This document shows, one piece after another, positions 26,407-34,691 of a stretch of DNA of 64,000 nt. Source of the DNA: an uncultured Lachnospiraceae bacterium (lineage in GTDB: Bacteria > Bacillota > Clostridia > Lachnospirales > Lachnospiraceae); the NCBI GenBank assembly GCA_947628955.1, contig CANRBX010000003.1, forward strand, positions 1-64,000, written 5' to 3'. The stretch's first letter is position 1. Every line of letters begins with the position of its first letter. The notes under the pieces were generated by a model. That model did not search any database and had not been told where the DNA came from. It saw nothing but the letters and a program-made list of their open reading frames with translations. The position numbers were made by a program, and so were the translations under genes.

Positions 26407-26468
26407 TTGCAAAATCCCAGGAGATGTAGTAGAATGCATGTCAGAACAAATGTTCAGAACATATATTC
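26407..26468 (+). promoter_or_regulatory. Promoter with two LexA (SOS) box-like operators
   Basis: A -35 TTGCAA (26407-26412) and -10 TAGAAT (26430-26435), 17 bases apart, form a good sigma-A promoter. Directly at the expected transcription start lies GAACAAATGTTC (26444-26455), a perfect GAAC-N4-GTTC palindrome of the Firmicute LexA box. A second, near-perfect GAACATATATTC follows at 26457-26468. Repressor bound here would block initiation, so the downstream gene is probably induced by DNA damage. Confidence 0.6.
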
Positions 26469-26500
26469 GATTATATGAGGGGATTCAGGGGAGCACGGAT

Positions 26501-27067
26501 ATGGAGAACACGGGGAGATTCAGAGGGGAAATCAAAGAGGAAACCAAAGGGAAATTCAGAACAGAGAACGAGAGAGACGCCAAAGACAGCCGGAACTGCG
26601 GCCGGCGGGACAGCTGTGATCCGGTATACCGCGAGCTGACGCGGGACAGCTGCGATCCGATATACCGGGAGCTTACGAGGGACGGACGGAGATTCTGCGC
26701 GGCGGCAGCGCTTCTGGAAGAGCTGCTTGTCCTCGCGGTGTTCGGGATAAGGATCAGCACATCCCCGGCGCCGGTGCTGGCATTTCTGTGGGTATTGTTT
26801 GCAATCCTGACGGCGGCGGCGCTGATCGGGGCCAGCCATCTGGCAGAGCTGTTCGGGCGCTTCAGGACGGCGGCGCGCTGTGTGAAAGCGTACGGCTGTG
26901 CGGGAGCGAACGGGCAGAGAGCCGCAGCGGCAGACAGGCAAAGGGCCGCGGGAGCAGACATGCAGAGAGCTGCAGGGGCAGACCGGCAGAGGACTGTGGC
27001 GGAGGACAGGAGAAGAACTGCGGCGGCAGACAGGCAGGATCGCGTCCCGGAGAGGGCGGCGGCCTGA
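26501..27067 (+). CDS. Repeat-rich membrane protein of unknown function, putatively SOS-controlled
   Basis: Not a family I recognise. From ATG 26501 (AGGGGA site; the track's ATG 26438 lies at the promoter -10 and is unlikely to be transcribed) it is 188 residues. It starts with a charged segment, then two copies of RDSCDPVYRELT (36-base units, 26606-26677), a hydrophobic core with two likely membrane helices (AAALLEELLVLAVFGIRI and VLAFLWVLFAILTAAALIGA), and a basic tail with five 8-residue repeats of the QRAAGADR type. The paired helices and LexA-like boxes suggest a damage-induced membrane protein, perhaps a cell-division brake as YneA/SulA are elsewhere; this is inference from regulation only. 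Confidence 0.55.
   Translation: MENTGRFRGEIKEETKGKFRTENERDAKDSRNCGRRDSCDPVYRELTRDSCDPIYRELTRDGRRFCAAAALLEELLVLAVFGIRISTSPAPVLAFLWVLFAILTAAALIGASHLAELFGRFRTAARCVKAYGCAGANGQRAAAADRQRAAGADMQRAAGADRQRTVAEDRRRTAAADRQDRVPERAAA
26915..27034 (+). repeat. Five in-frame 24-bp repeats in the C-terminus of the SOS-linked protein
   Basis: Units of 24 bases encode QRAAAADR, QRAAGADM, QRAAGADR, QRTVAEDR and RRTAAADR. They preserve the frame and make a strongly basic, alanine-rich helix likely to lie in the cytoplasm. Confidence 0.85.
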
Positions 27068-27176
27068 CGCATGTTTTTCATATTCATCTGCCTTTAAATC
27101 ATCTAATAGATAAGAGCGTATGGGGCAGCACGGAAAAGACTGACAGCAGATAATGAATGGGAGAGCTTGAGACAGC

Positions 27177-27959
27177 ATGGAAAATACGGAGAAGAAAGCA
27201 GAAGAACAAAAAGAAAAGCAAAAAGAAAAGCAAAAAGAAAAGCAAAAAGAAAAGCAAAAAGAAAAGCAAAAAGAAAAGCAAATAAAAGACTGCGGAAGGG
27301 AAAGGCCGTATGACGCGGTCATTTTTGACCTGGACGGAACCCTGCTGGACACCCTTGCGGATCTTGCCGCCAGTGTGAACGCGGCGATGAGGCAGTTCGG
27401 CCTGCCGGAGCGCACGCCGGATGAGGTGCGGGCGTTTGTCGGGAACGGGATCCGAAAGCTGATACAGAGAGCGGTGCCGGGCGGAGAGTCGCATCCGGAG
27501 TTTGAGAGGATCCTGGATTTCTTCCGGGAACATTACGGAGAGCACTGCATGGATGAGACCGAGGCGTATCCCGGGATCCTCTCTCTGCTGGACTGGCTGA
27601 AGAGGACGGACATACACGCGGCGATCGTATCCAACAAGGCGGACTTTGCGGTGAAGAAGCTGCGGGACGTCTACTTTAAAGAGCTTGTGGAGGCCGCCAT
27701 CGGCGAGCGGGAGGGCGTCCGGAAAAAGCCGGAGCCGGATTCTGTGCTTCAGGCGCTTGCAGAGCTCGGCGTGGAGTGCGGGCGCGCCGTCTATGTCGGG
27801 GACTCGGATGTTGACCTGCAGACCGCCAGGAATGCGGGGCTCGACTGCATCCTGGTCTCCTGGGGGTTCCGCAGCCGGGACTTCCTGCTCGCGGCGGGGG
27901 CCGTGCCCGGACAGATCGTCGCCAGCGTAAGGGAGCTGAAAACCCTCCTGGAGAGATAA
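27177..27959 (+). CDS. HAD-family phosphatase, phosphoglycolate phosphatase-like, with repeat-expanded N-terminus
   Basis: The catalytic part begins near residue 44 (YDAVIFDLDGTLLDTLADL, nucleophile Asp in DLDGT), continues with a C1-type helical cap, Ser/Thr motif II (AAIVSNKADF), Lys motif III (RKKPEPDSV) and acidic motif IV (YVGDSDVDLQTARNAG). This is the Gph/PGP pattern, hydrolysing small phosphate esters. Oddly, the first 40 residues are a lysine/glutamate stretch with six KEKQ units (27210-27281) that no Gph protein needs. No start codon lies between the repeat and the domain, so the extension is probably translated. It follows the SOS-linked gene by about 110 bases. Confidence 0.85.
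   Translation: MENTEKKAEEQKEKQKEKQKEKQKEKQKEKQKEKQIKDCGRERPYDAVIFDLDGTLLDTLADLAASVNAAMRQFGLPERTPDEVRAFVGNGIRKLIQRAVPGGESHPEFERILDFFREHYGEHCMDETEAYPGILSLLDWLKRTDIHAAIVSNKADFAVKKLRDVYFKELVEAAIGEREGVRKKPEPDSVLQALAELGVECGRAVYVGDSDVDLQTARNAGLDCILVSWGFRSRDFLLAAGAVPGQIVASVRELKTLLER
27210..27281 (+). repeat. Six in-frame 12-bp repeats encoding KEKQ
   Basis: Six nearly identical copies of AAAGAAAAGCAA at the 5' end of the HAD gene. The unit is a multiple of three, so copy-number change by slippage would alter only the length of the charged N-terminal arm. Confidence 0.9.
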
Positions 27960-28056
27960 ACAGCAGAAGAGATATGTGCATATTTCATAAAAATGAAAAC
28001 AAAAATTGTGCATTTCTTATAAAACGGCTGAATTTATAAAAAGTTTATTATTTTGG

Positions 28057-28085
28057 TTGACCGTCGTGGAATTTGGGTGTAGACT
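28057..28085 (+). promoter_or_regulatory. Promoter of the ammonium transporter gene
   Basis: TTGACC (28057-28062) and TAGACT (28080-28085) with a 17-base spacer, in the 390-base gene-free stretch before amt. Transcription would start near 28092. Confidence 0.6.
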
Positions 28086-28100
28086 ACGTACTGTCAGGCA

Positions 28101-28132
28101 AGGGCGCTGTGGATTACCGCAGCGCCCTTTTC
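28101..28132 (+). terminator. Attenuator-like hairpin in the amt leader
   Basis: AGGGCGCTG (28101-28109) pairs perfectly with CAGCGCCCT (28120-28128), followed by TTTTC. It lies only about ten bases after the predicted transcription start, leaving a leader of about 220 bases before amt. Premature termination with conditional read-through would be a plausible nitrogen control, but no antiterminator structure was identified. Confidence 0.6.
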
Positions 28133-28351
28133 ACGTGCAGAGGATTTCATTCGTCCTCCCGCAGCGTGGATTCGCGGAGCGGGTCTCCGCGGGGCAGATA
28201 CTGCAAAACTCTTGACAGGCCGGCCAAGTCTCCAGCAGCTTTGCATATCACAGATCTTTTGCAGACGGCATCCGAAACGTGCTGTGTTTGTCTCCGCAGG
28301 CGTTTTTGCCGGGGCAGCGGGCTCTGTGATCGTCTGAAATCAGGAGGAGGT

Positions 28352-30091
28352 ATGGATTTTATGGAAGAATTAAAAGCTTTGACAAGCAGTCTGGACACTT
28401 CGTGGATACTGATCGGCGCGGCGCTGGTATTCTTTATGCAGGCCGGCTTCGCGATGGTAGAGACCGGACTGACAAGGGCGAAAAACGCCGGAAACATTGT
28501 GATGAAGAACCTGATGGATTTCTGTATCGGCACACCGATCTACTGGTTCATCGGATTTGGGATCATGTTTGGCAGCACAGCGCCTCTGTTCGGGGGGATT
28601 GACCTGTTCTGCATGAAAACAGACGACTATGCGACGATGATTTTCCAGACTGTATTCTGCGCGACTTCCGCGACCATCGTTTCTGGTGCGATGGCGGAGC
28701 GGACAAAATTCTCGGCATACTGTGTCTACAGCGCGCTGATCAGCCTGTTTGTATATCCGATTTCCGGCCACTGGATCTGGGGCGGCGGATGGCTTGCCCA
28801 GCTGGGATTCCATGATTTCGCAGGTTCGACGGCGGTACATATGGTCGGCGGTGTTGCGGCGTTCATCGGCGCGGCGGTGCTCGGGCCGCGTATCGGCAAA
28901 TATGACAAGAACGGCAAGCCGAACGCGATCCTTGGCCACAGCATGACGCTCGCGGCGCTCGGCGTGTTTATCCTCTGGTTCTGCTGGTTCGGATTCAACG
29001 GATGCTCGACGGTTGCCCTCTCCGGGGACAATGCGGCGAGAGCGGCCAGGATTTTCTACACGACGAACCTTGCGGCGGCCGTCGCTACCGTGACCGTAAT
29101 GCTTTTCACCTGGGTTCGCTACAAGAAGCCGGATGTCTCCATGACGCTGAACGGCTCCCTGGCAGGTCTGGTTGCGATCACGGCCGGCTGCGATACGGTG
29201 ACCCCGGTGGGCGCGGCAGCCATTGGCGTCATCGCAGGCTTTGCGGTGGTGCTTGGGATCGAGTTTGTGGATCAGAAGCTGAAGGTAGACGACCCGGTGG
29301 GCGCAGTCGGCGTCCATGGCATCTGCGGTGCGACGGGCACGCTTCTGACCGGACTGTTTGCATACTATGATTTTGGAAACGGCGAGAGGCTCGGCGTACT
29401 CTACGGCGGCGGCTTCCACTTCTTCCTGACCCAGCTGCTCGGCGTGGTCTGTGTGATCGCGTGGGTGGCGGTGACGATGGTGATCATCTTTAACGTGCTG
29501 AAAAGGACAGTCGGGCTGCGGGCTTCCGCGACGGAGGAGATCGAGGGCCTGGATATCCACGAGCACGGACTTGCCTCGGCTTATGCGGACTTTGCGCAGA
29601 CCTCCAGCATCAACAACTTCGGCGGCACGCGCGACGTCTCTGCCGCATCGCTCCCGGAGAAGCCGGTGCATGTGGATGAGGCGGTGCCGGTACAGCTGAA
29701 GAGTTCAGGCGCGGCCGTTGCGAGCGATACGAATATCACGAGGATCACGATCGTGGCGAAGCAGAGCAAGTTCGACGAGCTGAAGGAGGCGCTGAACGCG
29801 ATCGGCGTTACCGGCATGACTGTGACCAATGTGCTCGGCTGCGGCACGCAGAAGGGCAAGGCAGAGTACTACCGCGGCGTGCAGATGGATCTGAACCTGC
29901 TCCCGAAGATCCAGGTGGATGTCGTCGTGAGCAAGGTATCGCCGGACGCGGTGATCGCGGCGGCAAAGAAAGCGCTGTACACCGGGCACATCGGGGACGG
30001 TAAGATCTTTGTCTACAACGTGGCGAACGTCATCAAGGTGAGGACCGGCGAGGAAGGCTACGACGCGCTGCAGGGAGAAGATTTCTTCTAA
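28352..30091 (+). CDS. amt: Ammonium transporter fused to a PII-like domain
   Basis: Residues about 1-420 are an Amt/AmtB channel (start DTSWILIGAALVFFMQAGFAMVETGLTRAKN, then GAMAERTKF, HMVGGVAAFIGA and the HGICGATGTLLTG signature) that takes up ammonium. After a linker, residues about 465-579 form a GlnB/PII domain (ITRITIVAKQSKFDELKEALNAIGVTGMTVTNVLGCGTQKG... and HIGDGKIFVYNVANVIKVRTGEEG). PII normally binds AmtB's cytoplasmic face to close it; here gate and channel are one chain. The T-loop reads YYRGVQMDLNLLPKI, lacking the tyrosine that proteobacterial PII proteins have at position 51, so no uridylylation is expected. The track ORF starts 93 codons early; AGGAGGAGG before ATG 28352 fixes the start. 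Confidence 0.95.
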   Translation: MDFMEELKALTSSLDTSWILIGAALVFFMQAGFAMVETGLTRAKNAGNIVMKNLMDFCIGTPIYWFIGFGIMFGSTAPLFGGIDLFCMKTDDYATMIFQTVFCATSATIVSGAMAERTKFSAYCVYSALISLFVYPISGHWIWGGGWLAQLGFHDFAGSTAVHMVGGVAAFIGAAVLGPRIGKYDKNGKPNAILGHSMTLAALGVFILWFCWFGFNGCSTVALSGDNAARAARIFYTTNLAAAVATVTVMLFTWVRYKKPDVSMTLNGSLAGLVAITAGCDTVTPVGAAAIGVIAGFAVVLGIEFVDQKLKVDDPVGAVGVHGICGATGTLLTGLFAYYDFGNGERLGVLYGGGFHFFLTQLLGVVCVIAWVAVTMVIIFNVLKRTVGLRASATEEIEGLDIHEHGLASAYADFAQTSSINNFGGTRDVSAASLPEKPVHVDEAVPVQLKSSGAAVASDTNITRITIVAKQSKFDELKEALNAIGVTGMTVTNVLGCGTQKGKAEYYRGVQMDLNLLPKIQVDVVVSKVSPDAVIAAAKKALYTGHIGDGKIFVYNVANVIKVRTGEEGYDALQGEDFF

Positions 30092-30139
30092 ACCCGTATG
30101 GCATCATTTTCCGGACAGCTCATGATATATGAATAGAAA

Positions 30140-30185
30140 GCCGGAGAGGAATTTCTGCAAAAAGTGATTCCTCTCCGGCGATTTT
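30140..30185 (+). terminator. Rho-independent terminator after amt
   Basis: GCCGGAGAGGAAT (30140-30152) pairs perfectly with ATTCCTCTCCGGC (30167-30179), followed by GATTTTGTG. A TATGAT -10-like element just beyond it may serve the next gene. Confidence 0.85.
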
Positions 30186-30310
30186 GTGTTATGATAAAAA
30201 TTACTGCGGCAGGAGAAGCAGGCAGGTGAAGGAAGGATCCGGCAGGGACTGCACTGCGGCGGGGAACGGAAGGATACCAAAACAAAGAGTACGGAAATGG
30301 AGAGCAGAGG

Positions 30311-31036
30311 ATGGAACTGAAGGCAGTATTGTTTGATCTGGACGGGACGCTGCTCCCGATGGATCAGGATGAATTTACGCGGGGGTATTTCGGGCTGCTT
30401 GCCAGAAAGCTCGCGCCGTACGGCTATGAGGCGGATCAGCTTGTCAGCGCGGTCTGGAGCGGGACGGCGGAGATGGTGAAAAATGACGGAAGTGTCAGCA
30501 ACGAGGCTGCTTTCTGGAGAAAATTTGCGGAGATCTACGGGGAAGCGGGACTTGCAGACCGGGAGATAATCGAAGAGTTTTACCGGAATGAATTTAACAG
30601 TGCAAAAATGTTCTGCGGATATAATGAGCAGGCGGCAGGGACGGTCAGGGCGCTGAAGGAGAAGGGGTTTCGCGTGGCGCTCGCGACGAATCCGCTCTTC
30701 CCGCGTGTGGCGACCGAGGCACGTATCCGCTGGGCCGGTCTGGAACCGGAGGAGTTTGAATTTTTCACGACATATGAGAACATCGGATACTGCAAGCCCA
30801 ATACCGCATATTATGCTGAGGCCGCCAGGCGGATGGGGCTCGATCCCGGGGAATGCCTGATGGTCGGAAACGACGTCGGGGAGGATATGACTGCACGGGA
30901 CATCGGGATGCGGGTTTTTCTGCTGACGGACTGCATGATCAACCGGGAGGCCCGGGACATCAGCGCCTTTCCGCATGGAGATTTCAAAAAGCTGATGGAG
31001 CATATAGATTCCTATGGCCAGGAGATTGGATCGTGA
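30311..31036 (+). CDS. HAD-family hydrolase
   Basis: A 241-residue phosphatase-fold protein: nucleophile motif LFDLDGTLLPMD at the N-terminus, a helical C1 cap (about 15-90), motif II VALATNPLFP, motif III with Lys (YCKPNTAYY) and motif IV VGNDVGEDMTARDIGM. Length and motifs match the YjjG/YsbA-like haloacid dehalogenase phosphatases acting on small metabolites; substrate unknown. Its stop overlaps the start of the UvrA-like gene (TGATG), so the two are translated together, hinting at a shared role in damage or nucleotide clean-up, which is inference. Confidence 0.88.
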   Translation: MELKAVLFDLDGTLLPMDQDEFTRGYFGLLARKLAPYGYEADQLVSAVWSGTAEMVKNDGSVSNEAAFWRKFAEIYGEAGLADREIIEEFYRNEFNSAKMFCGYNEQAAGTVRALKEKGFRVALATNPLFPRVATEARIRWAGLEPEEFEFFTTYENIGYCKPNTAYYAEAARRMGLDPGECLMVGNDVGEDMTARDIGMRVFLLTDCMINREARDISAFPHGDFKKLMEHIDSYGQEIGS

Positions 31037-33531
31037 TGAAAAAAGAGACAGGCGCCCCGCGCTGTATCGAGATCCGCGGGGCAAGGGTACATAATCTGAA
31101 AAATATTGATATTGACATACCGCTGAACCAGATCGTCGGGATCGCCGGCGTATCCGGCTCCGGGAAATCCTCCCTGGCGCTCGGCGTGCTGTATGCGGAG
31201 GGCTCCAGAAGATATCTGGAGGCGTTGTCCACGTATACGCGCAGAAGAATGACGCAGGCCATGAAGGCGCAGGTGGACGAGGTGCGCTATATCCCGGCGG
31301 CGCTCGCGCTGCATCAGCGGCCCGGAGTGCCGGGGATCCGCAGCACATTCGGAACATCCACAGAGCTTTTGAACAGCCTGCGGCTGATGTTCTCACGGCT
31401 TGCCAGCCATCCGTGCCCGAACGGGCATTACCATAGCCCGACGCTGGACATAGCGGCGGACAGGGAGCTGGTATGCCCGGTGTGCGGGGAGCATTTTTAC
31501 GGCCCTGCCGCGGAAGAGCTTGCGTTTAACAGCCAGGGCGCGTGCCATACCTGCGGCGGCACCGGGATCGTGCGCACCGTCGACCGGGCGACGCTCGTGC
31601 CGGACGAATCGATATCGATCGATGACGGGGCCGTGGCGCCGTGGAACTCCCTGATGTGGTCGCTGATGACCGACGTCTGCCGTGCAATGGGCGTGCGGAC
31701 AGACGTGCCGTTTTCCGAGCTGACGGAGGAAGAGCGTGACATTGTCTACAATGGCCCGGCGGTCAAAAAACATATTTTTTACAAATCAAAAACTACAAAC
31801 GAGGCGGGCGAGATCGATTTTACCTATTACAATGCCGTCTACACAGTAGAAAACGCGCTGGCAAAGGTGAAGGACGAAAAGGGAATGAAGCGCGTGGAAA
31901 AATTCCTGAAGCAGGATGTCTGTCCGGACTGCCATGGGACAAGGCTCTCGGAGCGCGCCCGCGCACCGCGGCTTCGCGGGATCTCGCTGGATCAGGCGTG
32001 TGAAAAGACCCTGTCAGAGCTGGTCGAGTGGGTGAAGGGCGTGCCGGAGTCGCTGCCGGAGGAGATGCGCCCGATGGCGGAGAGCATCTGCGAATCCTTC
32101 CAGAGTACGGCAAAGCGCCTCACTGACCTTGGGCTCTCCTACCTGTCGCTCGACCGTGCGGCTTCGACGCTCTCCACCGGGGAGCGCCAGCGGATGCAGC
32201 TGGCCCGCGCGGTGCGCAACAGGACGACTGGCGTGCTGTATGTTCTGGATGAACCGTCGATCGGCCTGCATCCGGTCAATATTGAGGGGCTGACCGGTGT
32301 GATGGACGATCTGATCGCGGACGGCAATACCGTCGTGCTGGTAGATCACGATACACAGGTTCTGTCGCACGCGGACTGGCTGATAGAGCTTGGCCCGGAG
32401 GCAGGAGCGGGAGGGGGAAGCGTGCTCGCCCGGGGACGGGTACAGGATCTTGCGCGCAGCCCGGTCTCCCTGATCGGACCGTATCTGGCGCCGGAGCGCA
32501 GGGAGAGTCTGAGAAAGCAGACCGCCGCGGAGCACTTGTTTGATCTGGGAGAGATCCGGATGACGACGGACTGGATACATACCGTGCAGCCGCTCACGGT
32601 GCGCTTCCCGAAGGGCCGGCTGTCGGTGGTGACCGGCGTGTCGGGTTCCGGCAAGACGACGATGGTACTGGAGAGCCTGATCCCGGCCCTGGAGGCGGTG
32701 ACCTCCGGCCAGAGGCTGCCGGAGCATGTCCGCTCCGTCGATGCGGACGGGATCCGGCAGGTGAAGCTGATCGATGCCACCCCGATCGGGATTAACGTCC
32801 GCTCTACGGTGGCGACCTATGCGAATGTCCACGACGAGCTGCGCAAGATTTATGCGCGGACGGAAGGCGCAAAAGCGGCGGGATATAAGGCAGGGGATTT
32901 TTCGTACAATACCGGAAAGCTGCGCTGCCCGGTCTGCGACGGGACGGGCACGATCAGCCTCGACGTGCAGTTCCTGCCGGATGTGGACATCCCGTGTCCG
33001 GACTGCCGCGGCTCCCGGTATGACCGGCAGGCGTTTCGCATCCTGCGCAGAAAGAAGGACGGCACAGCCTGCTCGCTGCCGGATCTGATGGCGATGAGCG
33101 TGGATGAGGCGCTTGAGGCATGCGCCGACCTGAAGCTGGTGCACAGCCGCCTCCAGGTGCTCCACGACGTAGGGCTTGGGTATCTGACGCTCGGCGAAGA
33201 AACGCCGAGCCTCTCCGGTGGCGAGGCACAGCGCCTGAAGCTTGCAAGCGAGATGGGGAAGGGTCAGACCGGCTCTGTCTTTGTGTTTGACGAGCCGACG
33301 ATCGGGCTGCACCCGCTCGACGTCAGAACCCTTCTCAGCGTATTTCAGAATCTGATCGACCAGGGCGCTACCGTGATCGTTATCGAGCATGATCCCGATG
33401 TGATCCGCAGCGCGGACTATATTGTGGACATGGGGCCGGGAGGCGGCAAAGAGGGCGGCAGGATCGTCACATCGGGTACCGTCGATATGATAAAGGCAGA
33501 TGAACGAAGCGCCACGGGGAGATACCTGTAG
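31036..33531 (+). CDS. UvrA-like ABC ATPase lacking the UvrB-binding domain
   Basis: A UvrA paralogue of 831 residues (true UvrA is about 940). The first ATPase half has Walker A GVSGSGKSS, signature LSTGERQRMQLARAV and Walker B VLYVLDEPSIGLHP; the second has GVSGSGKTT, LSGGEAQRLKLASEM and VFVFDEPTIGLHP. Two zinc sites are visible (CPVCG...CHTCGG and CPVCDGTG...CPDC). Between RLASHPCPNG and the AFNSQGACHTCGG element only about 50 residues occur, where UvrA has about 130; the missing part is the UvrB-binding domain. It probably binds DNA lesions or drugs without handing over to UvrB, as proposed for UvrA2-type proteins linked to resistance. The track ORF is extended; ATG 31036 overlaps the HAD stop. 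Confidence 0.9.
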   Translation: MKKETGAPRCIEIRGARVHNLKNIDIDIPLNQIVGIAGVSGSGKSSLALGVLYAEGSRRYLEALSTYTRRRMTQAMKAQVDEVRYIPAALALHQRPGVPGIRSTFGTSTELLNSLRLMFSRLASHPCPNGHYHSPTLDIAADRELVCPVCGEHFYGPAAEELAFNSQGACHTCGGTGIVRTVDRATLVPDESISIDDGAVAPWNSLMWSLMTDVCRAMGVRTDVPFSELTEEERDIVYNGPAVKKHIFYKSKTTNEAGEIDFTYYNAVYTVENALAKVKDEKGMKRVEKFLKQDVCPDCHGTRLSERARAPRLRGISLDQACEKTLSELVEWVKGVPESLPEEMRPMAESICESFQSTAKRLTDLGLSYLSLDRAASTLSTGERQRMQLARAVRNRTTGVLYVLDEPSIGLHPVNIEGLTGVMDDLIADGNTVVLVDHDTQVLSHADWLIELGPEAGAGGGSVLARGRVQDLARSPVSLIGPYLAPERRESLRKQTAAEHLFDLGEIRMTTDWIHTVQPLTVRFPKGRLSVVTGVSGSGKTTMVLESLIPALEAVTSGQRLPEHVRSVDADGIRQVKLIDATPIGINVRSTVATYANVHDELRKIYARTEGAKAAGYKAGDFSYNTGKLRCPVCDGTGTISLDVQFLPDVDIPCPDCRGSRYDRQAFRILRRKKDGTACSLPDLMAMSVDEALEACADLKLVHSRLQVLHDVGLGYLTLGEETPSLSGGEAQRLKLASEMGKGQTGSVFVFDEPTIGLHPLDVRTLLSVFQNLIDQGATVIVIEHDPDVIRSADYIVDMGPGGGKEGGRIVTSGTVDMIKADERSATGRYL

Positions 33532-33568
33532 CTGTCTGTCGGCGGCCTGCCTCTGTGAGAGACGGCTA

Positions 33569-33709
33569 GTGCAAACCGGATCGGACAGGGCGGAGCAGGG
33601 TCATGAACCGGGCCAGTGCAAGCCAGATGGAACAAGATGGGCAGGCTCATGAGGCCGGGTCGGTGCGAGCCGGACAAAATAGGGCGTGGCAGGGTCATGA
33701 ACCCGGGGC
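33569..33709. repeat. Three contiguous 47-bp repeats at the 3' end of the phosphopantetheinyl transferase gene
   Basis: Units start with GTGCAAGCC at 33569, 33616 and 33663 (exact 47-base period) and contain GGCAGGGTCATGAACCCGGG. The TCA of the third unit (33695-33697) is the stop codon of the minus-strand PPTase gene, so the array extends outward from the end of that gene into the gap after uvrA. Confidence 0.85.
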
Positions 33710-34582
33710 CGCGGGCAGATCCTTCGGCACAGAGACAAACCGTACAGCCGGGCGTTCCCCGTCCCTGTCTTCAAAGCACAGGGCCAGAAGATGCCCGGTT
33801 CTGAGAACCTGCTGAAAACAGGAGGTATGTGGCTTCGAGCACCGGATCGTGTATGATTCCGGGCTCTGGATGACGTCCTTCCATGTTTCTGGGGGGAAGG
33901 AAGACAGGATGTCCTTCCGCACTTCCGAAGGCAGGGAAGATGGGACGCCCTGCTGTGCTTTCGGAGGGAAGGAAGGGCTTACCTGCCGCGTTTCCGGAAG
34001 AAAGGAAGATGGAATGTCATGCCGCGCATCCGAAGGCAGGGAAGATGGGACGCCCTGTCGTGCTTTCGGAGGGAAGGAAGGGTTTACCTGCTGCGCTTCC
34101 GGAAGAAAGGAAAATGAGATCTCCCGCAGCGGAACATCCACCCCGGTGCCGGTCATTTTCACGTATGCTTCTTTGAGCGTCCAGAGGCGGAAAAACCATT
34201 CGCGGCGAAGCGACTCTCCCCGCGCTGCCGCGGCTGCCAGAAGCTCCCTCTCGCCCGCGGACAGGGCCCTGGAAATCAGAACCTCTGCGAAATAGCCCGG
34301 GAGCTCCGCATCGATCCCGACGGGACGGTCGCCGAAAGCGCAGGCCGCCAGCCCGTCGCAGTGCGTGATATTAAACTGGATGCCCGGGCGGTCTGCGAGA
34401 TACGGCTTGCCGCAGGTTCCTGCGGCGAGCCGGGAATCGAGCTGCTCCGGAGCCAGGCAAAGCCCATAAAGCTCCCTAAGGCCGTGGAGCAGCAGGGCGC
34501 GCCCGAGTGCGTGCTCCTGTGCGCTGACCTCCGGGATGGAATCCGAAACCGGCACGTAATGGCTGTAATAGACTGTGATCAT
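33695..34582 (-). CDS. Sfp-type 4'-phosphopantetheinyl transferase with internal repeat insert
   Basis: It would attach phosphopantetheine from CoA to the serine of carrier proteins. Conserved elements: CGKPYL, the FNITHCDG motif, magnesium-binding GIDAE, and WTLKEAYVKMTG. Sfp proteins are about 220-240 residues; this one is 295 because two 35-residue copies of a proline/serine-rich segment (FLPEAQQVNPSFPPKARQGVPSS-like, built from 11-12 residue subunits) are inserted after SFSF, within the C-terminal lobe; the fold resumes near YTIRCSKPHTSCFQQ. AGGAGG precedes ATG 34582. No carrier protein is adjacent, but two occur in the glycan locus at 52.9 and 58.1 kb, making them candidate substrates. 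Confidence 0.88.
   Translation of the reverse strand: MITVYYSHYVPVSDSIPEVSAQEHALGRALLLHGLRELYGLCLAPEQLDSRLAAGTCGKPYLADRPGIQFNITHCDGLAACAFGDRPVGIDAELPGYFAEVLISRALSAGERELLAAAAARGESLRREWFFRLWTLKEAYVKMTGTGVDVPLREISFSFLPEAQQVNPSFPPKARQGVPSSLPSDARHDIPSSFLPETRQVSPSFPPKAQQGVPSSLPSEVRKDILSSFPPETWKDVIQSPESYTIRCSKPHTSCFQQVLRTGHLLALCFEDRDGERPAVRFVSVPKDLPAAPGS
33868..34110 (-). repeat. In-frame 105-bp repeat in the phosphopantetheinyl transferase gene
   Basis: TCCGAAGGCAGGGAAGATGG recurs at 33924 and 34029, exactly 105 bases apart, with nearly the whole unit conserved. Each unit has three related subunits of 33-36 bases, giving seven subunits in all. Length keeps the frame. Confidence 0.9.
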
Positions 34583-34691
34583 GCGAACCTCCTGCTGCAG
34601 TCCCTGTGTTGCTGTTCACTCCGTGATCAGCGACGCGAAGCAGAAAAAGCCGATTCTGCGATGCCTGATTCCGGCCGGCCAGGTGCTGCAT

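Noticed and set aside
28370-29671. 433-codon minus-strand ORF over amt
   Set aside because: Shadow of the GC-rich amt gene; composition biased and no motif.
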